A DNA stretch of 64,000 nucleotides from Ischnura elegans (GCF_921293095.1 NC_060249.1:75651907-75715906), one strand, 5' to 3'; positions 1 through 12,187 are shown, counted from the stretch's first letter. Notes: generated from the letters alone by a model not told the origin. Numbers and translations are program-made.

Positions 1-1137
1 CCTAAGACTGCTCGTAGAAAAGAGAATGGAAAAGAACAAGCCAACATTCGTTGCGTTTGTGGACTTAGAGAAAGCATTTGACAACGTGGATTGGAGCACA
101 ATGCTTGGAATCCTAAAGGAAATTGGGGTTCTTTGTAATGACAGAAGAATCATCCACAGTTTATACAAAAACCAAGTAGCCGTGATAAAATCAGGGCCCA
201 GTTGTGAAGAAGCAAGAATTAAGAAAGGAGTGCGACAAGGCTGTACATTGTCACCCGTAATTTTCAACGTTTACATTGAAAAAGCCATTAATGAAATCAA
301 AGAAAAGGAATTGGGAGTGAATATCCATGGAGAAAAAATTAGCATGCTAAGATTTGCCGATGACATAGCCGTTATAGCAGAAACAGAGAAGGATTTGAAA
401 AATATTCTGGTTAATATGGGTAGGGTAATGAGTAGATATCAACTGAAAATAAGCACGAAGAAAACCAAGATCTTAGTATGCAGCAGAAGAGAAGAAGTCA
501 AGACCAACATTAAAATAGGGAGGCAAAAACTGATAGAGGTGGATGAATTCTGTTATTTGGGAAGCAAGATAACTAGTGACGGGAGAAGCAAGAAAGAAAT
601 TATCAGCAGAATAGCCCAGGCGAAGAGAGCATTCCACCAGAAGAGAGACCTGCTTACAGCGGGAAACTTAAATATGGAAGGAAAGAAACAATTTATAAGA
701 ACCTACATCTGGAGTATGCTCCTATACGGAAGTGAGGCATGGACAATGACCGCAGCGGAGAAAGCAAGGATAGAGGCCTTCGAAATGTGGTGCTACAGAA
801 GAATGATGAAAATCAAATGGATCGACCGAGTTAGTAACGAGGAAGTCCTAAGAAGGGTAGGAGAGAAGAGAAGCCTCATGAAAACCTTAATAAGAAGACG
901 GAACAACCTTATAGGCCACATCTTGAGACATGATGGCCTGATGAAGACAATCGTCGAAGGACAAGTGGAAGGCAAGAATGGAAAAGGAAGACCTCGAACA
1001 AAATATATGGAACAAGTAAAGAGAGATGTGAAAGAGAAGAAATACGTAGGTGTGAAAAGATTAGCTGATAGGAGAACAGAGTGGAGAGCTGCGTCAAACC
1101 AATCCTAGGATTGATGACCAGTGATGATGATGATGAT
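1..1137 (+). mobile_element. RTE-like non-LTR retrotransposon, 3' part
   Basis: The reverse-transcriptase ORF is followed about 25 bp later by a (GAT)n tail near 1125-1137, the kind of short-repeat 3' terminus seen in RTE-type LINEs instead of a long poly(A). The 5' half lies outside the window. A second copy of the same 3' terminus (about 76 bp, nearly identical) sits at 12866-12941 flanked by an 11-bp target duplication, which independently fixes where this family ends. Confidence 0.8.
26..1108 (+). CDS. Non-LTR retrotransposon reverse transcriptase (C-terminal half)
   Basis: The protein carries the RT palm and thumb of a LINE polymerase. Visible motifs are FVDLEKAFDNVDW (RT block with the first catalytic Asp) near residue 10, GVRQGCTLSPVIFNVYIE near residue 68, and the catalytic FADDIAVI near residue 110. 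After these come the CYLGSKITSDG and LLYGSEAWTM blocks typical of arthropod RTE-like RT proteins. The C-terminus GHILRHDG...GKGRPRTKY is also usual for this group. The ORF is open for 360 residues without a stop, so the copy is fairly young, but the endonuclease and finger regions lie before the window. The annotated ATG is only the first Met in the window and not the true start. It would drive target-primed reverse transcription of its own RNA. Confidence 0.85.
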   Translation: MEKNKPTFVAFVDLEKAFDNVDWSTMLGILKEIGVLCNDRRIIHSLYKNQVAVIKSGPSCEEARIKKGVRQGCTLSPVIFNVYIEKAINEIKEKELGVNIHGEKISMLRFADDIAVIAETEKDLKNILVNMGRVMSRYQLKISTKKTKILVCSRREEVKTNIKIGRQKLIEVDEFCYLGSKITSDGRSKKEIISRIAQAKRAFHQKRDLLTAGNLNMEGKKQFIRTYIWSMLLYGSEAWTMTAAEKARIEAFEMWCYRRMMKIKWIDRVSNEEVLRRVGEKRSLMKTLIRRRNNLIGHILRHDGLMKTIVEGQVEGKNGKGRPRTKYMEQVKRDVKEKKYVGVKRLADRRTEWRAASNQS

Positions 1138-1139
1138 TG

Positions 1140-1346
1140 TATTATGAAATTTTGCTGGGATGAATAGTCTTTGATTAGTTTGGGAAGGTTGTTCAATCTG
1201 TAAGAGGAGGAGAGGGTAAATGACTTATGAAAAGTTGTGGACCTATGATCAAAGGATACATAAAGATAGTTAGGTTCAGCTCTTATTTTCAATTGAGCTA
1301 TTGGTTTCGAAGTTAGTAGAGATTTGCGCAGTTCACAACAAATCAA
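1140..1346 (-). pseudogene. C-terminal fragment of a second LINE polymerase
   Basis: On the minus strand about 65 residues read through a pattern common at the C-terminus of LINE ORF2 proteins: RST..HKSF....YRLNNLP..IKD. This resembles the usual R.T..Y..SF...A..LWN.LP block. It abuts the 3' tail of the RTE-like element on the opposite strand, as if that element had landed in an older LINE. No RT catalytic motif is present. The call rests on a short motif only. Confidence 0.35.
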
Positions 1347-2379
1347 TCAATTTTAGTGTTGTATAAACTATTTGTTTTCTGCAAACTGTTATTACTAGAT
1401 CTGGCTTTCTTATATCAAAATTGCAAGTTACTGGAACGAAAACTACGGGAATACCGAGCGCTACAAGCTGGGCACCTTGACGCGCAAAAAGCGGGTACTT
1501 CTTTGAGAAAAAACTTAGTATAGGAAATACAATGGAGCCGATTTAAAAAAAAAGTATATTATCCAACGAAGGATTAAATTCTTTTTGTATGCTTTTTGTT
1601 GCATTGAAGTTGATTGTTTCATTTAGACGCTAGGCAAATTGCACCCAGTTATGCGCTTTGCAACCTTGTTGTGCTAGTTCTGACCGTTAACAGTGGAAGA
1701 AGACGCACGGGCACGTATACGGAAATACGTTCTTCTTCATACAATATTAATTAGTTGAAACACATAGCAATTCACCAAAGAGTTTTCAAAGAAGGGATAA
1801 AGAATGAACTACTAAGCTTATTATTTTATGGCTCTTCTTTTATCGAAAACAAAATTTTTAATCACAATATTCTATTCCTGCATCAAATTCTGTTCTAATT
1901 TTAAAAATATATTTCTACATTTGCTACCTTTACTGATCTCCCTCCTTGAGCAGGTTGTATTTTAGTCTAGAGTCACAATTTTACTTTATGGCCCGAAATA
2001 AATGTAGATTATTTTCCCCTTTTTAATCTAAACTTTGAAATACTTTGCTGGAATTTGGATCGATGCATTTAATTAATATGAGAAATTTACTCGAGTACTA
2101 GCGTAGTACCCATATATTACACTATTATATTATATACTACATTCTTCCGGTACTACTGGCTAATGGAGAATTTGTCCGGTGTTAATGAAGATTTTGTAAC
2201 CTCGATACCGCGGAAACCTACGCAGTCACATTACATTATATACCCATATATTATGCACTATAGTATTCATATATTCGAGTACTAGTGCAGTATAGATGAA
2301 AAAAGTACTACCAAGTACTCATATATTCCATCTATGTTTCCAGATGTTCAGTCAATTCTATGGCAATACATTAACTCTG
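1347..2379. other. Non-coding, AT-rich; short direct repeats
   Basis: I find no convincing gene. Between about 2088 and 2335 the motif CGAGTACTAG occurs twice, at about 2092 and 2274, each followed by a GTAGTA or CAGTATA-like tract and stretches of CCATATATTA. These look like decayed tandem or inverted repeats. Confidence 0.4.
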
Positions 2380-3047
2380 AATAGGGTGGTTTCCTTCATC
2401 AAAGAAAACGAAAGGCATTGATTGCGATTCGTTACCCACCATTAGTGTATTCATAATATACAAATTATTTTGTTTTAGAAATACCGGGTTAGACGAATGG
2501 CAATGGTCCATTTTATTCTCATTTGAAAAGGGCCAGTTTGGCGCCCATGCGATGCCACTCCACGTGACGTCACAGGGACCTAGTTTCTATACGAGAAGAT
2601 AGGAGTTATACATCGTCTGAGGTTACCACTGCATGCATGAGGCGCAGAGCTCAGGGAAACATGTCTTAACAATCACTTATTAAAACTGGCTAAGGTCGGA
2701 AAGTTTTCCTCGTTTGATAAGTTATTAATAATCCTTATTTAAGCCAAGCGCTACCAGCCAGCAGGGTACTAGGCTACCCGCTAGCAGCCTGCGTCGTATC
2801 AGCGCTAAGCCTCGCCTCAAGGTCACCTCGCAGGGCGGCAACGGGAACCAGAAATTCGTCACGCGGAGAGATTTCCCGACATTCATACTTAAGCGTCGCG
2901 TTTTCGCGCGCTTGAAAATTTTCACTTTTCATTTAATGGCGAAAAATAGATATCGTCATTTAAAAATCTAAAAGCGTGAAATACGTACTCCAGGAGTAAT
3001 AATCTTTCGATTTAGGCAATAAAAAAATAATAGGAAACCACCCTATT
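2380..3047. mobile_element. MITE, about 0.66 kb, TAGGGTGGTTTCC termini (copy 1)
   Basis: The left end reads AATAGGGTGGTTTCCT (2380-2395) and the right end is its exact inverse AGGAAACCACCCTATT (3032-3047). A second copy with about 85-90% identity by eye occupies 10885-13871, apart from a piggyBac inserted in it. No protein is encoded. TA dinucleotides bound the GGGTGGTTTCC ends in both copies, which would fit a TA target as in Tc1/mariner-like MITEs. No longer target duplication is seen. The TTAA at 2725-2728 is the empty-site equivalent of the piggyBac insertion in copy 2. Confidence 0.85.
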
Positions 3048-5480
3048 GGGGTGCCGAAAGACTTCTGAATTGGCGATCGACAGAGTGGCAGTCATATTAT
3101 GAAAGTGTTCGAGATAATATTTCTTACCATGGCTCATTGACACCCAGAAAGCGAGCACAGGAACTTTTTCAATCTTTCGTCTCACCCTTTCTCCTCCACA
3201 AAAATTCTGCGAACTTTGGAGTCTACTTCTTTTTCTAATTTGTTTTCCAAGAGTTGATTGGCTAAACATTTTACCCTCCTCTGGCTTATTTCACAATTTT
3301 CATTTTCTTTTGATCGCCATCATTCTCCAATAACGGCATATTCTAATTGCAAGTCGGAAGAACAATAGAGGTTCAGGCTTCTCTGCTCATATTATCCATA
3401 ATGATTCAATCTCATGGGCTTAAATTTGGGATTAGTATCGGGATAGAATTTAAGAATCAATTTATTTCTTTAACTTTCCCTTCGTTTTCTCAATGATTAA
3501 AAATTACAATTGTGAGGGCTTTATTTTTCAATTTTTTCTTGTTCCTTCTCTCCCGTTTTTATCTCATTAAATATTCGTTCTGCAATGCTAGGATTTCAGT
3601 AACATGAACTTGAGATTTATATTTGTTTGTCAATAAAGGAATTATTGTTTTTATTTACCTGAATATTATGTATAAATTATTAAATTCTGTTATAAAAACT
3701 CGTTTCATGATGGGAAATAAAAGCTGTAAAGGTATACATTCCAAACTATTAATCTCATAAAGGAAGAATCCACGTGGATCCGAGACATTTGTGAAATAAA
3801 TATTTGGTGGATTTGAAGCCGATAAATCAATCCAGATTGACTCTTGACCATTTTTTTTATAATTATCAGATTTTTATCTTCAGCTTCTGCATAGTTTACA
3901 CTTACAAGTTTCGTATCAAAAGAGCCAGATTATGTATTGATACAGACGTATTTAAATCCCTAACAGCCATGGTCAGAAGTAGACAACCCTCATTTACACC
4001 CTAAATTGTTCATTGATTTTATTATTTTGTCCTCGTCAATGATAATTATGAAACGTTTATTTTCTCATTTTTACCAATTTTGAATCCAATGAATTAGATA
4101 ATTCTTACCTCTATTTGAGAATGTTATTTTAATAATTTTTTTGGGGTATCAATGCAGTAAGATTTTACGAAAGTCATCCTCCTCATTACTTAGAGTAACG
4201 AGGCTTCTGTGTCACCCCTCTTTCATCATGGAAAGGAAAATATTAATCTAGTTAAGTGTCAAGCGATTAATAGAGCATATGATTTCCTGGAATTCTCCTC
4301 TAGAATACGTAATCCTACTACAATGGTAGTGAAATAGATTGGATGAAAGAGGAGACCTGCAATTTTATGAAGGAGATGTCCACTCAGTGTTTCGAGGTAA
4401 ATGTTAGCTCTTACATGCCGGGAAAACCACTAGCTTCTACATCGGCGGTCAAGGTTTTTTCTGGACATTTTCCTGTCTGTTTCTTTCATCAATACCCCTT
4501 TTAGTCTGATTTGATGCAAATTTAATACTTTGAGAAAATGTATCGATACGAATTAGGTGAATAGATTTGTATCATTAAGCTATCTTCTCTTCAATCTCAC
4601 GGCCAACGACGGGAAATGAATTATGAAAAATGGCCTCTTTTGTTTGACTTCTTTATCAATTCAAAGAGTGGTTTAGTTTGCAAACAAGATATCTTTCCAG
4701 ATTATTGCAACTTGCCATTTTCTGATCCATCCTTTTTTGTTTCTAGCCCGTCTGTGTGATGGATTAGCTGTTGGCTTAATTCTATAATGTTTCGTGGAAT
4801 CTGTAGCTCTGTTAAGCCAGCGTGCGATTTAAAAGCCTACGAAACACGTGTATGGCGAGAAATCGAGGCCTTCAAAGACAAAAGAGAGGCGAATTAGGTC
4901 ACGTGCTTGTTCTCTAAAATAATTTTTTACCTGGGAGTCTCTCAGGTATATTTCATCATTGCGTTTAATGAAATAAGTTGAGAACATAGAATAAATAGCT
5001 TAGCTAGAGAGCTTGAGAGCTTGAATACATAAATATTAATATGTTTTATCTTAATGCGTATTTTTATTGTTCGTGATGGGCAATCCGGTATTTAACATTC
5101 CCTTAAAAGCCTTAAGTTTTCCGAAATTTTAATTTTTTTAATCATTACAAAAATATTGAATACGGTTTAACTCCATTCTAGAGGAACAATATTTTTTCCC
5201 TGCATGCTGCAGTTAAAATTTATATTTAAGCAAAGTTGGCGTACGCCATGAATTGATGCGTGTTCGAATGGGATTTGTTTGCTTTCGGACCCATAAGTAA
5301 AAGGCTGATTTGCCACAACTTTCACAATTCTTAAAATCACAACCCCTCAAAACACAATTTCAGGTATGTTACTAAATCAATGCAAAATATTTTTGGAAGA
5401 TACTTTATGTTCTATCCCTACACACATCAATTACATTTACACTACTACACCCATGCATTGCATTTTATCCAGTGATATTT
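3048..5480. other. Non-coding AT-rich sequence
   Basis: About 2.4 kb with no ORF that resembles a known protein, no terminal repeats and no tRNA-like sequence that I can recognise. Open frames here are short and of low complexity. Confidence 0.4.
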
Positions 5481-5483
5481 GGT

Positions 5484-5620
5484 AACAGCTAGTAAAACTC
5501 AGCTAGCAGGTCAACCAAGCCTTGCGATGAGACACTGTATGACCACACCTTAAAATTGTATCCTTCTGAATGTTGAGGGGTGATCAATGTTCACTCATGA
5601 GCATAATAATATCATATAAA
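5484..5620 (+). repeat. Dispersed repeat, copy 1 (partner at 7838-7985)
   Basis: The segment containing GCGATGAGACACTGTATGAC and TATCCTTCTGAATGTTGAGG is matched at 7865-7935 by GCGATGAGAAATTGTATGAC and CATCCTTCTGAATGTGAAAG, in the same orientation and order. It is an unclassified interspersed repeat. Confidence 0.55.
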
Positions 5621-5627
5621 TTAGTAT

Positions 5628-6100
5628 CACTTTGCATCAGGATTGGAGAGGATCAGATTTTCTATAAGGTTTTTCATTGTCTGATGATGCCCTCGCGCAT
5701 TGTTCTTGAAACTAAAAAATTGCGCCCTTAAAATTACGACCTTCGCAGATAATATTGGGGGGATATTTGAAACCTTAAGAAATAGGCATGCCGCTACTTT
5801 TAACTCATGACTTTTGTGTATTGACTTTGATTCCTCCCCGTGGTTATTCCCGGAATTAGGACAAGAAATATCGTGTAAGCACCCCTTATTGCAATAGCGG
5901 AGAAGAGAAAAATGTTCACTTCTCGAGAATTCTGAATTAAAAAATAATAACATTTGTGCTATTAATTGCATTTATATAATGTAAATTAATATTCTATTGC
6001 ATCAGATAGGATTGGAAGGGACCAGATGAGCGTAAGAGAAATTTTATCATCTCATGATGTCCTCGCAAATGATCCATAAAACTAAATCAGACTACGAACT
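5628..6100 (+). repeat. Diverged tandem pair
   Basis: 5630-5720 (GCATCAGGATTGGAGAGGAT ... CATTGTCTGATGATGCCCTC) is repeated at 5999-6095 (GCATCAGATAGGATTGGAAG ... TCATCTCATGATGTCCTCGC). The two units are about 370 bp apart in the same orientation, so this is an old local duplication. Confidence 0.5.
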
Positions 6101-6307
6101 TAAGTTTTTCTTTAGTTTTCCCATTCCCAGCCGATAGGAGATGGGGTGCTGGCTCCATTCCTTCACCCCCTTTCATCAAGTTGATATGATTTTACCTTCC
6201 CTTTTTCCAGTAATTACCCTTCAGTAAATGTCTCAAAACGAGAACATCTTATTAGTTGGATTGTTAAACAAAGTTATCATAGACGCCAATACCCCAGAAT
6301 CCAAGTA

Positions 6308-7105
6308 CAGTGGAACCTGGATAATTCAAACTTCTTTAATTCGAAATATTCTTTATTTCGAATATTTATCTTGATCCCTGGGATTTTGTATTCAAACGAT
6401 GGAAAAAAAATCGTGGATAATTCGAATTTTATTTTGGATAATACGAATTTTTAGTGTGTTAAATTAAGGTATAAATTATAATCTGAAACTCAAAATAATT
6501 GTGAATACATCGGAAAATATGCTCTATTTCCAGAGGCGCAGCGAGGGGGGGGGGAGTTTTGGGGGTTAAACCCCCCCCCCCCCCCAGAGCTCAGAGAAAT
6601 GCTTAAGTTTAATCCATTTTACTTAATTGGAATGATAGTACCTACTAATATAATAGCGTAAGGATTTAAAAAACCAATACCGGGGTGTGTGGGGGTATTC
6701 CGAACCCCCCCCCCCCAAGCCTTATTTCCTGGCTGCGCCCCTGCTACTTATGCTACTGTCAAAAATAACATCTTGTCTAAACGTATACGATTAGGAGTTA
6801 AGTTGGTAATACACAGCACTTCAGATGTTGCTGAGGGCATTTTAGGGTTAGAATAAAAATGTTACCATTCTTTACTTCGTAGTTCACTGAAAAAATATAC
6901 ATGTTTTAAGGTTACTTTAATCTTGTTAATAGGCGTTAATCAAAGTATTTATATTTCAGGAGTGTCAATTTATTCAGAGTTTTGATTGGAAATATGAATT
7001 TTATTGTTTTTGGCCTATTTATTAAGTACTTCTCTGATTCGAATTTTTGGATGATTCGAAGTTTTTAACCGGTCCCTTGACGTTCGAATTTTCTAAGTTC
7101 CACTG
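6308..7105. mobile_element. Non-autonomous pogo/Tigger element
   Basis: The left terminus CAGTGGAACCTGGATAATTC begins at 6308 and the right terminus TTCGAATTTTCTAAGTTCCACTG-type inverse ends at 7105. Both are directly flanked by TA (6306-6307 and 7106-7107), the target used by pogo/Tigger transposons. Subterminal TTCGAAT motifs recur inside both ends. No transposase is encoded, so this is a deletion derivative or MITE. A second small element (6531-6743) is nested in it. Confidence 0.85.
6531..6743. mobile_element. Small MITE with CAGRGGCGCAGC ends, nested in the pogo element
   Basis: CAGAGGCGCAGCGAGG at 6531 is answered by CCTGGCTGCGCCCCTG ending at 6743. This matches the hAT-like CAGGGGCG... 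terminus common in arthropods. Between them are long G and C runs (about 6547-6585 and 6704-6717) that make an imperfect hairpin. I could not find a convincing 8-bp target duplication. Confidence 0.65.
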
Positions 7106-7109
7106 TACT

Positions 7110-8580
7110 GTAATTCCCGCCTCCGACCATTGACTGACTGGTCCATACGAAACTTTGGGTTGAGCGAGACAAGACTTGACAAAAAGGTCATAGAATCGAT
7201 CTCCTCAAAAATCGTCTGAAACCCTAAGAAAATTTTTCAATAAACTTAATTTTCTATCAATAACAGTGTTGCCAACTGCCTCTATGCCTCCTCTTTTTGT
7301 GTCCATTTGGGGGAAAAAACATCGATCTCTCAAAACTGTAATTTTTCGTATCTAGACCACGTTATACGTCGAAAAACCAATTTTATGGCCAATCGGAGCA
7401 CTTTTAATTTTTGCCAGATCGTGCAATTTCACTATTTCGTGAATTATTATCTCAACAACAAAAGGAGATTCAGGGTTGCGTCATAGGGTTGAAAGAAAAG
7501 TTGTAAGAAATGGCCGAGCAACCAGAAGAGGCCGCAGGCCTCTAGATCATGGAGGGGAAGCTCCTACCTAGGGGGCTCCTACAGTGAACGGAAGTGGGTC
7601 TCCTCATTAAAGCCAAGCGTTTAACCACCCGTGCTCGTACGTGATTTTGCCCCTGATATGAAATTGTATCAGAGGTATGACGGTAATGATGTGTACCGAC
7701 CCTTAAGGATCGTTTTCGTCTTTAAACCGTTGACGCTAGAGTTTGTCTTGTGTCCTCGGTCATTTTTGTGGAATTAAGATAGCTTATCTAAGGTATTATG
7801 TGGCTAAAGTTCGGTAGTCCAGTGGCATTTGATTAAGGTGAGCAAAACCCGGCCAGCTGTACAACTAAGTCGTGCGATGAGAAATTGTATGACCATCCCT
7901 TAACATTCATCCTTCTGAATGTGAAAGGGTGGTCATTGACCACTGGCCAATGGTCATGCATGGGCAAAGCCATAGGGGTGATAAGTGGTTGCTGACCTTT
8001 TAAAATCTGATATTTATGAAGCCGCGTATCATTCCGAATCTACTTTACTGGCTCAGGAAGTCTTCATTATCTTCCCTAATGGGGGGAATTATTATTTTTA
8101 TTAGAATTATTAATATTAGAATTATTAATGGATTAATCTCTGCTGAACCTATCAAAGTAGTAATGCCATGGCTTAGACCAGGATCTCTCCTCCAACTTTC
8201 TGAGTCAAATAATGGGGTTATAAAGAAGCGCATATTCCATGTATGATTCTCATCCATCTTTTACTGAAGTACTCATACCTAGTATTGGTCTATACGTAAG
8301 TGCGAAGGGAAGAGTAACTTCAAGTCGGAACTGTAAATTGGGTGGTCCGCAAAATGGCTTTTTTTGGAATCAAACCTGACTTCTCTAGAATAGTTGTGAA
8401 TTGATATCAGGGACACAGATAAGATTTTTTTCTTTTCATAATAGGATAAAATTAACTCCGGCTGCTAGAGCCTTTAAGCTTAAAATTTTGCTAAAATTCA
8501 GGCTCATTTTGAAAACACATGACTTGTGGTTTAATATTTTGAAATTAGGCACATCGCATTTCTTCATCAGGTGCATCATC
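7110..8580. other. Non-coding; contains the second dispersed-repeat copy
   Basis: The only structure I can support is the repeat at 7838-7985, the partner of 5484-5620. A tRNA-like box-A/box-B arrangement on the minus strand near 7560-7640 was considered but is too degenerate to call. Confidence 0.4.
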
Positions 8581-8583
8581 AGG

Positions 8584-8665
8584 TGCAGGGGCGGATCCAG
8601 GACTTCTTTCTGGGGGGCATAAGCAAAGCCGTTTCCCGGATTTTGTTCTGGGGGGCACAAGGATA
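8584..8665. repeat. MITE-like terminus (CAGGGGCGGATCCAG)
   Basis: CAGGGGCGGATCCAGGACTT at 8584 is a typical arthropod MITE end. It is followed by a repeated TTCTGGGGGGCA motif (about 8607 and 8648). The matching inverse end is not found nearby, so the copy is probably truncated. Confidence 0.4.
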
Positions 8666-8915
8666 CCTCGTAATACAAAACGAACGCAATGATAATGGGA
8701 CCGTATTAAAAATCTTGCTTATATTCAAGGGCCTGAGGGGGGGAACAGATTGATAAAATGTAATAGCATGATACTTATACATTTAAAGGTTACATAATGG
8801 AAATGTATATGAAAATCAAGAATTATAGTAAAATGATAAATGAAAATAATCACAATATTTTGAACATATGCTTAAAAAATTACAAACACAAGTCAATGTG
8901 TGGTGATGTGTAGAC

Positions 8916-9258
8916 TAGGGTGGTGCGAAAAAACTCAAGTTCCAAATTTCGTGTCGTAATAGTGCGGAAAAGTTGCGATACGTTAGTGCAAGAAAAACAA
9001 AAAAAGAATTATTAAAATCGGACGTCATCTTCCGATCCCGCAAAGCACCTGAAAAAATGACAAAAATGAAAAAAATGAAAAAAACGAAAAAAAAAACAAT
9101 TTTTTTCATTTTTGTCATTTTTTAGGTGCTTTGCGGGATCGGAAGATGACGTCCGATTTTAATAATTCTTTTTTTGTTTTTCTTGTACTAACGTATCGCA
9201 ACTTTTCCGCACTATTACGAAACGAAATTTGGAACTTGAGTTTTTTCGCACCACCCTA
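8916..9258. mobile_element. Foldback (near-perfect palindromic) element, hAT-type target site
   Basis: The two halves of this 343-bp sequence are reverse complements of each other almost base for base, starting TAGGGTGGTGCG and ending CGCACCACCCTA. A purine-rich centre (about 9055-9110) forms the loop. It is flanked by a perfect 8-bp duplication GTGTAGAC at 8908-8915 and 9259-9266. That octamer fits the nTnnnnAn consensus of hAT insertions. No protein is encoded. The high arm identity suggests recent origin or ongoing gene conversion. Confidence 0.9.
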
Positions 9259-9266
9259 GTGTAGAC

Positions 9267-10884
9267 AGCTTTTTAGGAATAATTTTTTCAAAATCTGGGG
9301 GGAGTTATGTGTATACCACGTTAATTTGGAGCATTCCTGACAATTTCTATCTGTTCCAATAAACCTCTGAGAAATAAATGTAGAATTTCAGAGGTTAAGT
9401 CACTGGTATAATTGCAATCTATAAGGGTCTTTAGCGAAATCTATATTTGGAGGCGTGTTATTTTATTCGAGTTTTTAAAATTTCGACAGGTTACGCCAAC
9501 ATAAGAAATATTGCACCTATGTTAATTAATTTTGTATCTGCGGGGATGTAGAAGTTTATCACGTTTCTATTTTCCGTTAACTACAATTTTGGAAATTAAT
9601 ATACTTAGTGTGTGAAAAGCGGCTTTCAAAGAGCTTGGTTGGCGGTTCGAAATAATAATATTAATTAAATACTAAAATTTATGACGTGTAGATATAATGT
9701 AATATTCGAATAATTTAGAGTAATAATTTCATTTATTGAAATATCTCCCAAGAAAGGAAGAGAGTACTCATTATAATTTTTCACCTTGATTGATTTCGTG
9801 GGGGAATTCTTTTTTAAAGCCAAAAGTTTTAGTTTTAAACGAAGTTATTAGTTGACTAAATCCGGTGTTTAGCCATCTTGGGCGGGTATAGAAATTATAA
9901 TATCCTGTTCAGCTGTATATTTTGTTGGGGTAAGCCCAAAATTAAATTGACAATGAATCATAACATTTAGAGCAGCATTTTTTTGGTGGGAAAAATGATG
10001 AAACGAATCACTGGGGATGATGTGGTCTGTGTATGAAAGTTTTCCGTCGATGGAAATTCATGCCTCTTTATGACTACTGAAATCGATAAATCAAGGAAAT
10101 TTGATGTACCTCCGACATCATTTTCCATGGTTATGGAAATTTTAGGATAAAAGGAGATCATTTTTACTATTAATCTTTTGAATACAAAGTTTATTGCATG
10201 TATTACATTCGATTATTGGGGTAACTAAAATTTTAATTTAATCCCTATGCTTTTATGACATATATGGCATTTATCAGTTGAATCATGAGCATATGACGAC
10301 AAGAAGTCGAATTGAATGACGGAAAGAACTTTCTACAGCTGGAATAATGGTGATAATGTGACTTTGGTCATTTAATTGTTTCACAGAGTTCTACATTTTT
10401 TTGATCAAATCGACCTTTGGGTCGAAGGTTGATTTTTTTACTCGAAGATATAGAAAGCAGATGTGTCTTGGAGCATGGGATAAATGGAATGTAATTTGAA
10501 AAAACGACGAGACTCCGTATGAATGAATGCTAAGTCGTTATGATTGGCTCAGTGCAAATCAAGAGGATAGGAATAGGTTGGTGACTGTACACTGTACAGT
10601 GTACACTCATATACTGCGGCACCGAGGGTAACCTCCGTCTGGAAACATTCCTATCATTCATATTTAAAGGAATATGCCCTCACGAGAGGAAATATGTCTT
10701 CATTCAGATGAAAACGTACTCTTTTGTGAAGATGTATTTTCTGGAATTACCTGAGGGTGGAAATAAATCCAATTACCCCTGATGTATTGCTTAAACGAGG
10801 TGAATTCACTTTTTATCCACACTAGGAAAAATAAACGTTGTACTATTCCACAATTCTTTTATTACCCAACCGGTAATAAAAGAG
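9267..10884. other. Non-coding AT-rich sequence with one perfect palindrome
   Basis: I see no protein-coding region. The perfect 20-bp palindrome TGTACACTGTACAGTGTACA lies at 10586-10605. Otherwise the interval is unremarkable. Confidence 0.4.
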
Positions 10885-11928
10885 TAGGGTATTTCCTTCA
10901 TCAAAGAAAACGAAAGACATTGATTGCGATTCGTTACCCGCCATTAGTGTATTCATAATATACAAATTATTCTGTTTTACAAATCCCAGATCAGACGAAT
11001 GGCAGTGAACAATTTTAACCGCATTTGAAAAAGGCCAGATTGGAGCCCATACGGTGCCACTCCACGTCACGTCACAGGGACCTAGTTTCTACACGAGTGG
11101 ATAGGAGTTTTACATCGTCTGAGATTACCAATGCATGCATGAGGCACAGAGCTCCGGGAAACATGTGTTAATAATCACCTATTAAAACTGCCTATGGTCG
11201 GAAAGGATCCTTCGTTTGATAAGGTATTAACCCATTAATGCCCAGACGTATCTTAAGATACGTCATACTTTAAAAATTCCTAAATACTCTTTAGTTTGTT
11301 TTTTATGCAATTTCTTTATGTAGTATGACAGAAGAAAGTCCTCAAATGGTATACAAGTGATTTAGATGATTTAACTCTATATTTGCAATTGTTATGCTTA
11401 ATTTCACATGGCTGGTCATGAACTACTCGGAAATGGCTACGCTTTGGTCATGTGAAAATTTAATTTTTGCATAAAGTATTGAGTTATCTGAATCCAGTTT
11501 TTACCTGTTTTATTTTAAATGTATAAGGAATATTATCATTTTAAAGAAATTCATTTTTCTTTCAAGCTCATGACAAAACTAATCAGTAAAGTTTTGACGT
11601 ATCTAAAGATACGTCTGGGCACTTGTGGTGCTAAAAATTCAAGTTTTGACTTATAGGTATGCTTCACTATATTTATTGATTAAGTAAGTAAATAATTATT
11701 ATATAAACATGTGATACCTCAAAGACAATTTTATATTTCTGCCATTTCATGAAGTATAATATTGAACAATTAGGTAAATACAGCAAAAAAAGGTCTTCTC
11801 TCAGAATTGTGGTGTGTGGTATCCACATTTGAATTGTGATAAATTACCTTCATTGGAAGCATAAAATGAATCAGTATTGAATTTCTGGAGGCACAAATGC
11901 TCGCGATATCAAGTTGCCTATCCTGGCA

Positions 11929-12187
11929 CAGTAGCGGAAACAGAATAAATTCAAGAGGGGCGCAAAAGATATCTTGAGCTACCTTTACTTGTATCGTAAC
12001 GAAAGATAATCAAGTCACATTCAAAGTTTAGGAAAGTTTTATTTAAAATGATTATACCCATATATACAAGGCAATGCCATCTTATGATGTGAAGGAGTTA
12101 CAATTGTAGTTCTGCAATATTAGGCAATGCGGGCGGCACCGTAAGAGGGGGGCGCGCACCCCTTAGGCCCCCCATGTGTATCAGCCA
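11929..12187. mobile_element. Short retroposon-like insert with 11-bp target duplication
   Basis: CTATCCTGGCA occurs at 11918-11928 and again at 12188-12198, flanking 259 bp that interrupt the non-coding part of the piggyBac. Direct repeats of this length are typical of target-primed retroposition. The insert has a GC-rich side (12130-12175) and an AT-rich side but no tRNA-like head that I can recognise, so its class is open. Confidence 0.55.

Noticed and set aside
5627..5971. 114-codon minus-strand frame in the repeat region
   Set aside because: It spans one unit of a diverged repeat pair but matches no domain, and the partner copy is not open.
7560..7640. tRNA-like sequence on the minus strand
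   Set aside because: Box A-like GGTGGTTAAACGC is present but box B is poor and arms do not pair.
8915..9259. Low-complexity Lys/Phe-rich frames inside the palindrome
   Set aside because: They arise from the A/T-rich centre of the foldback element and have no independent coding signal.
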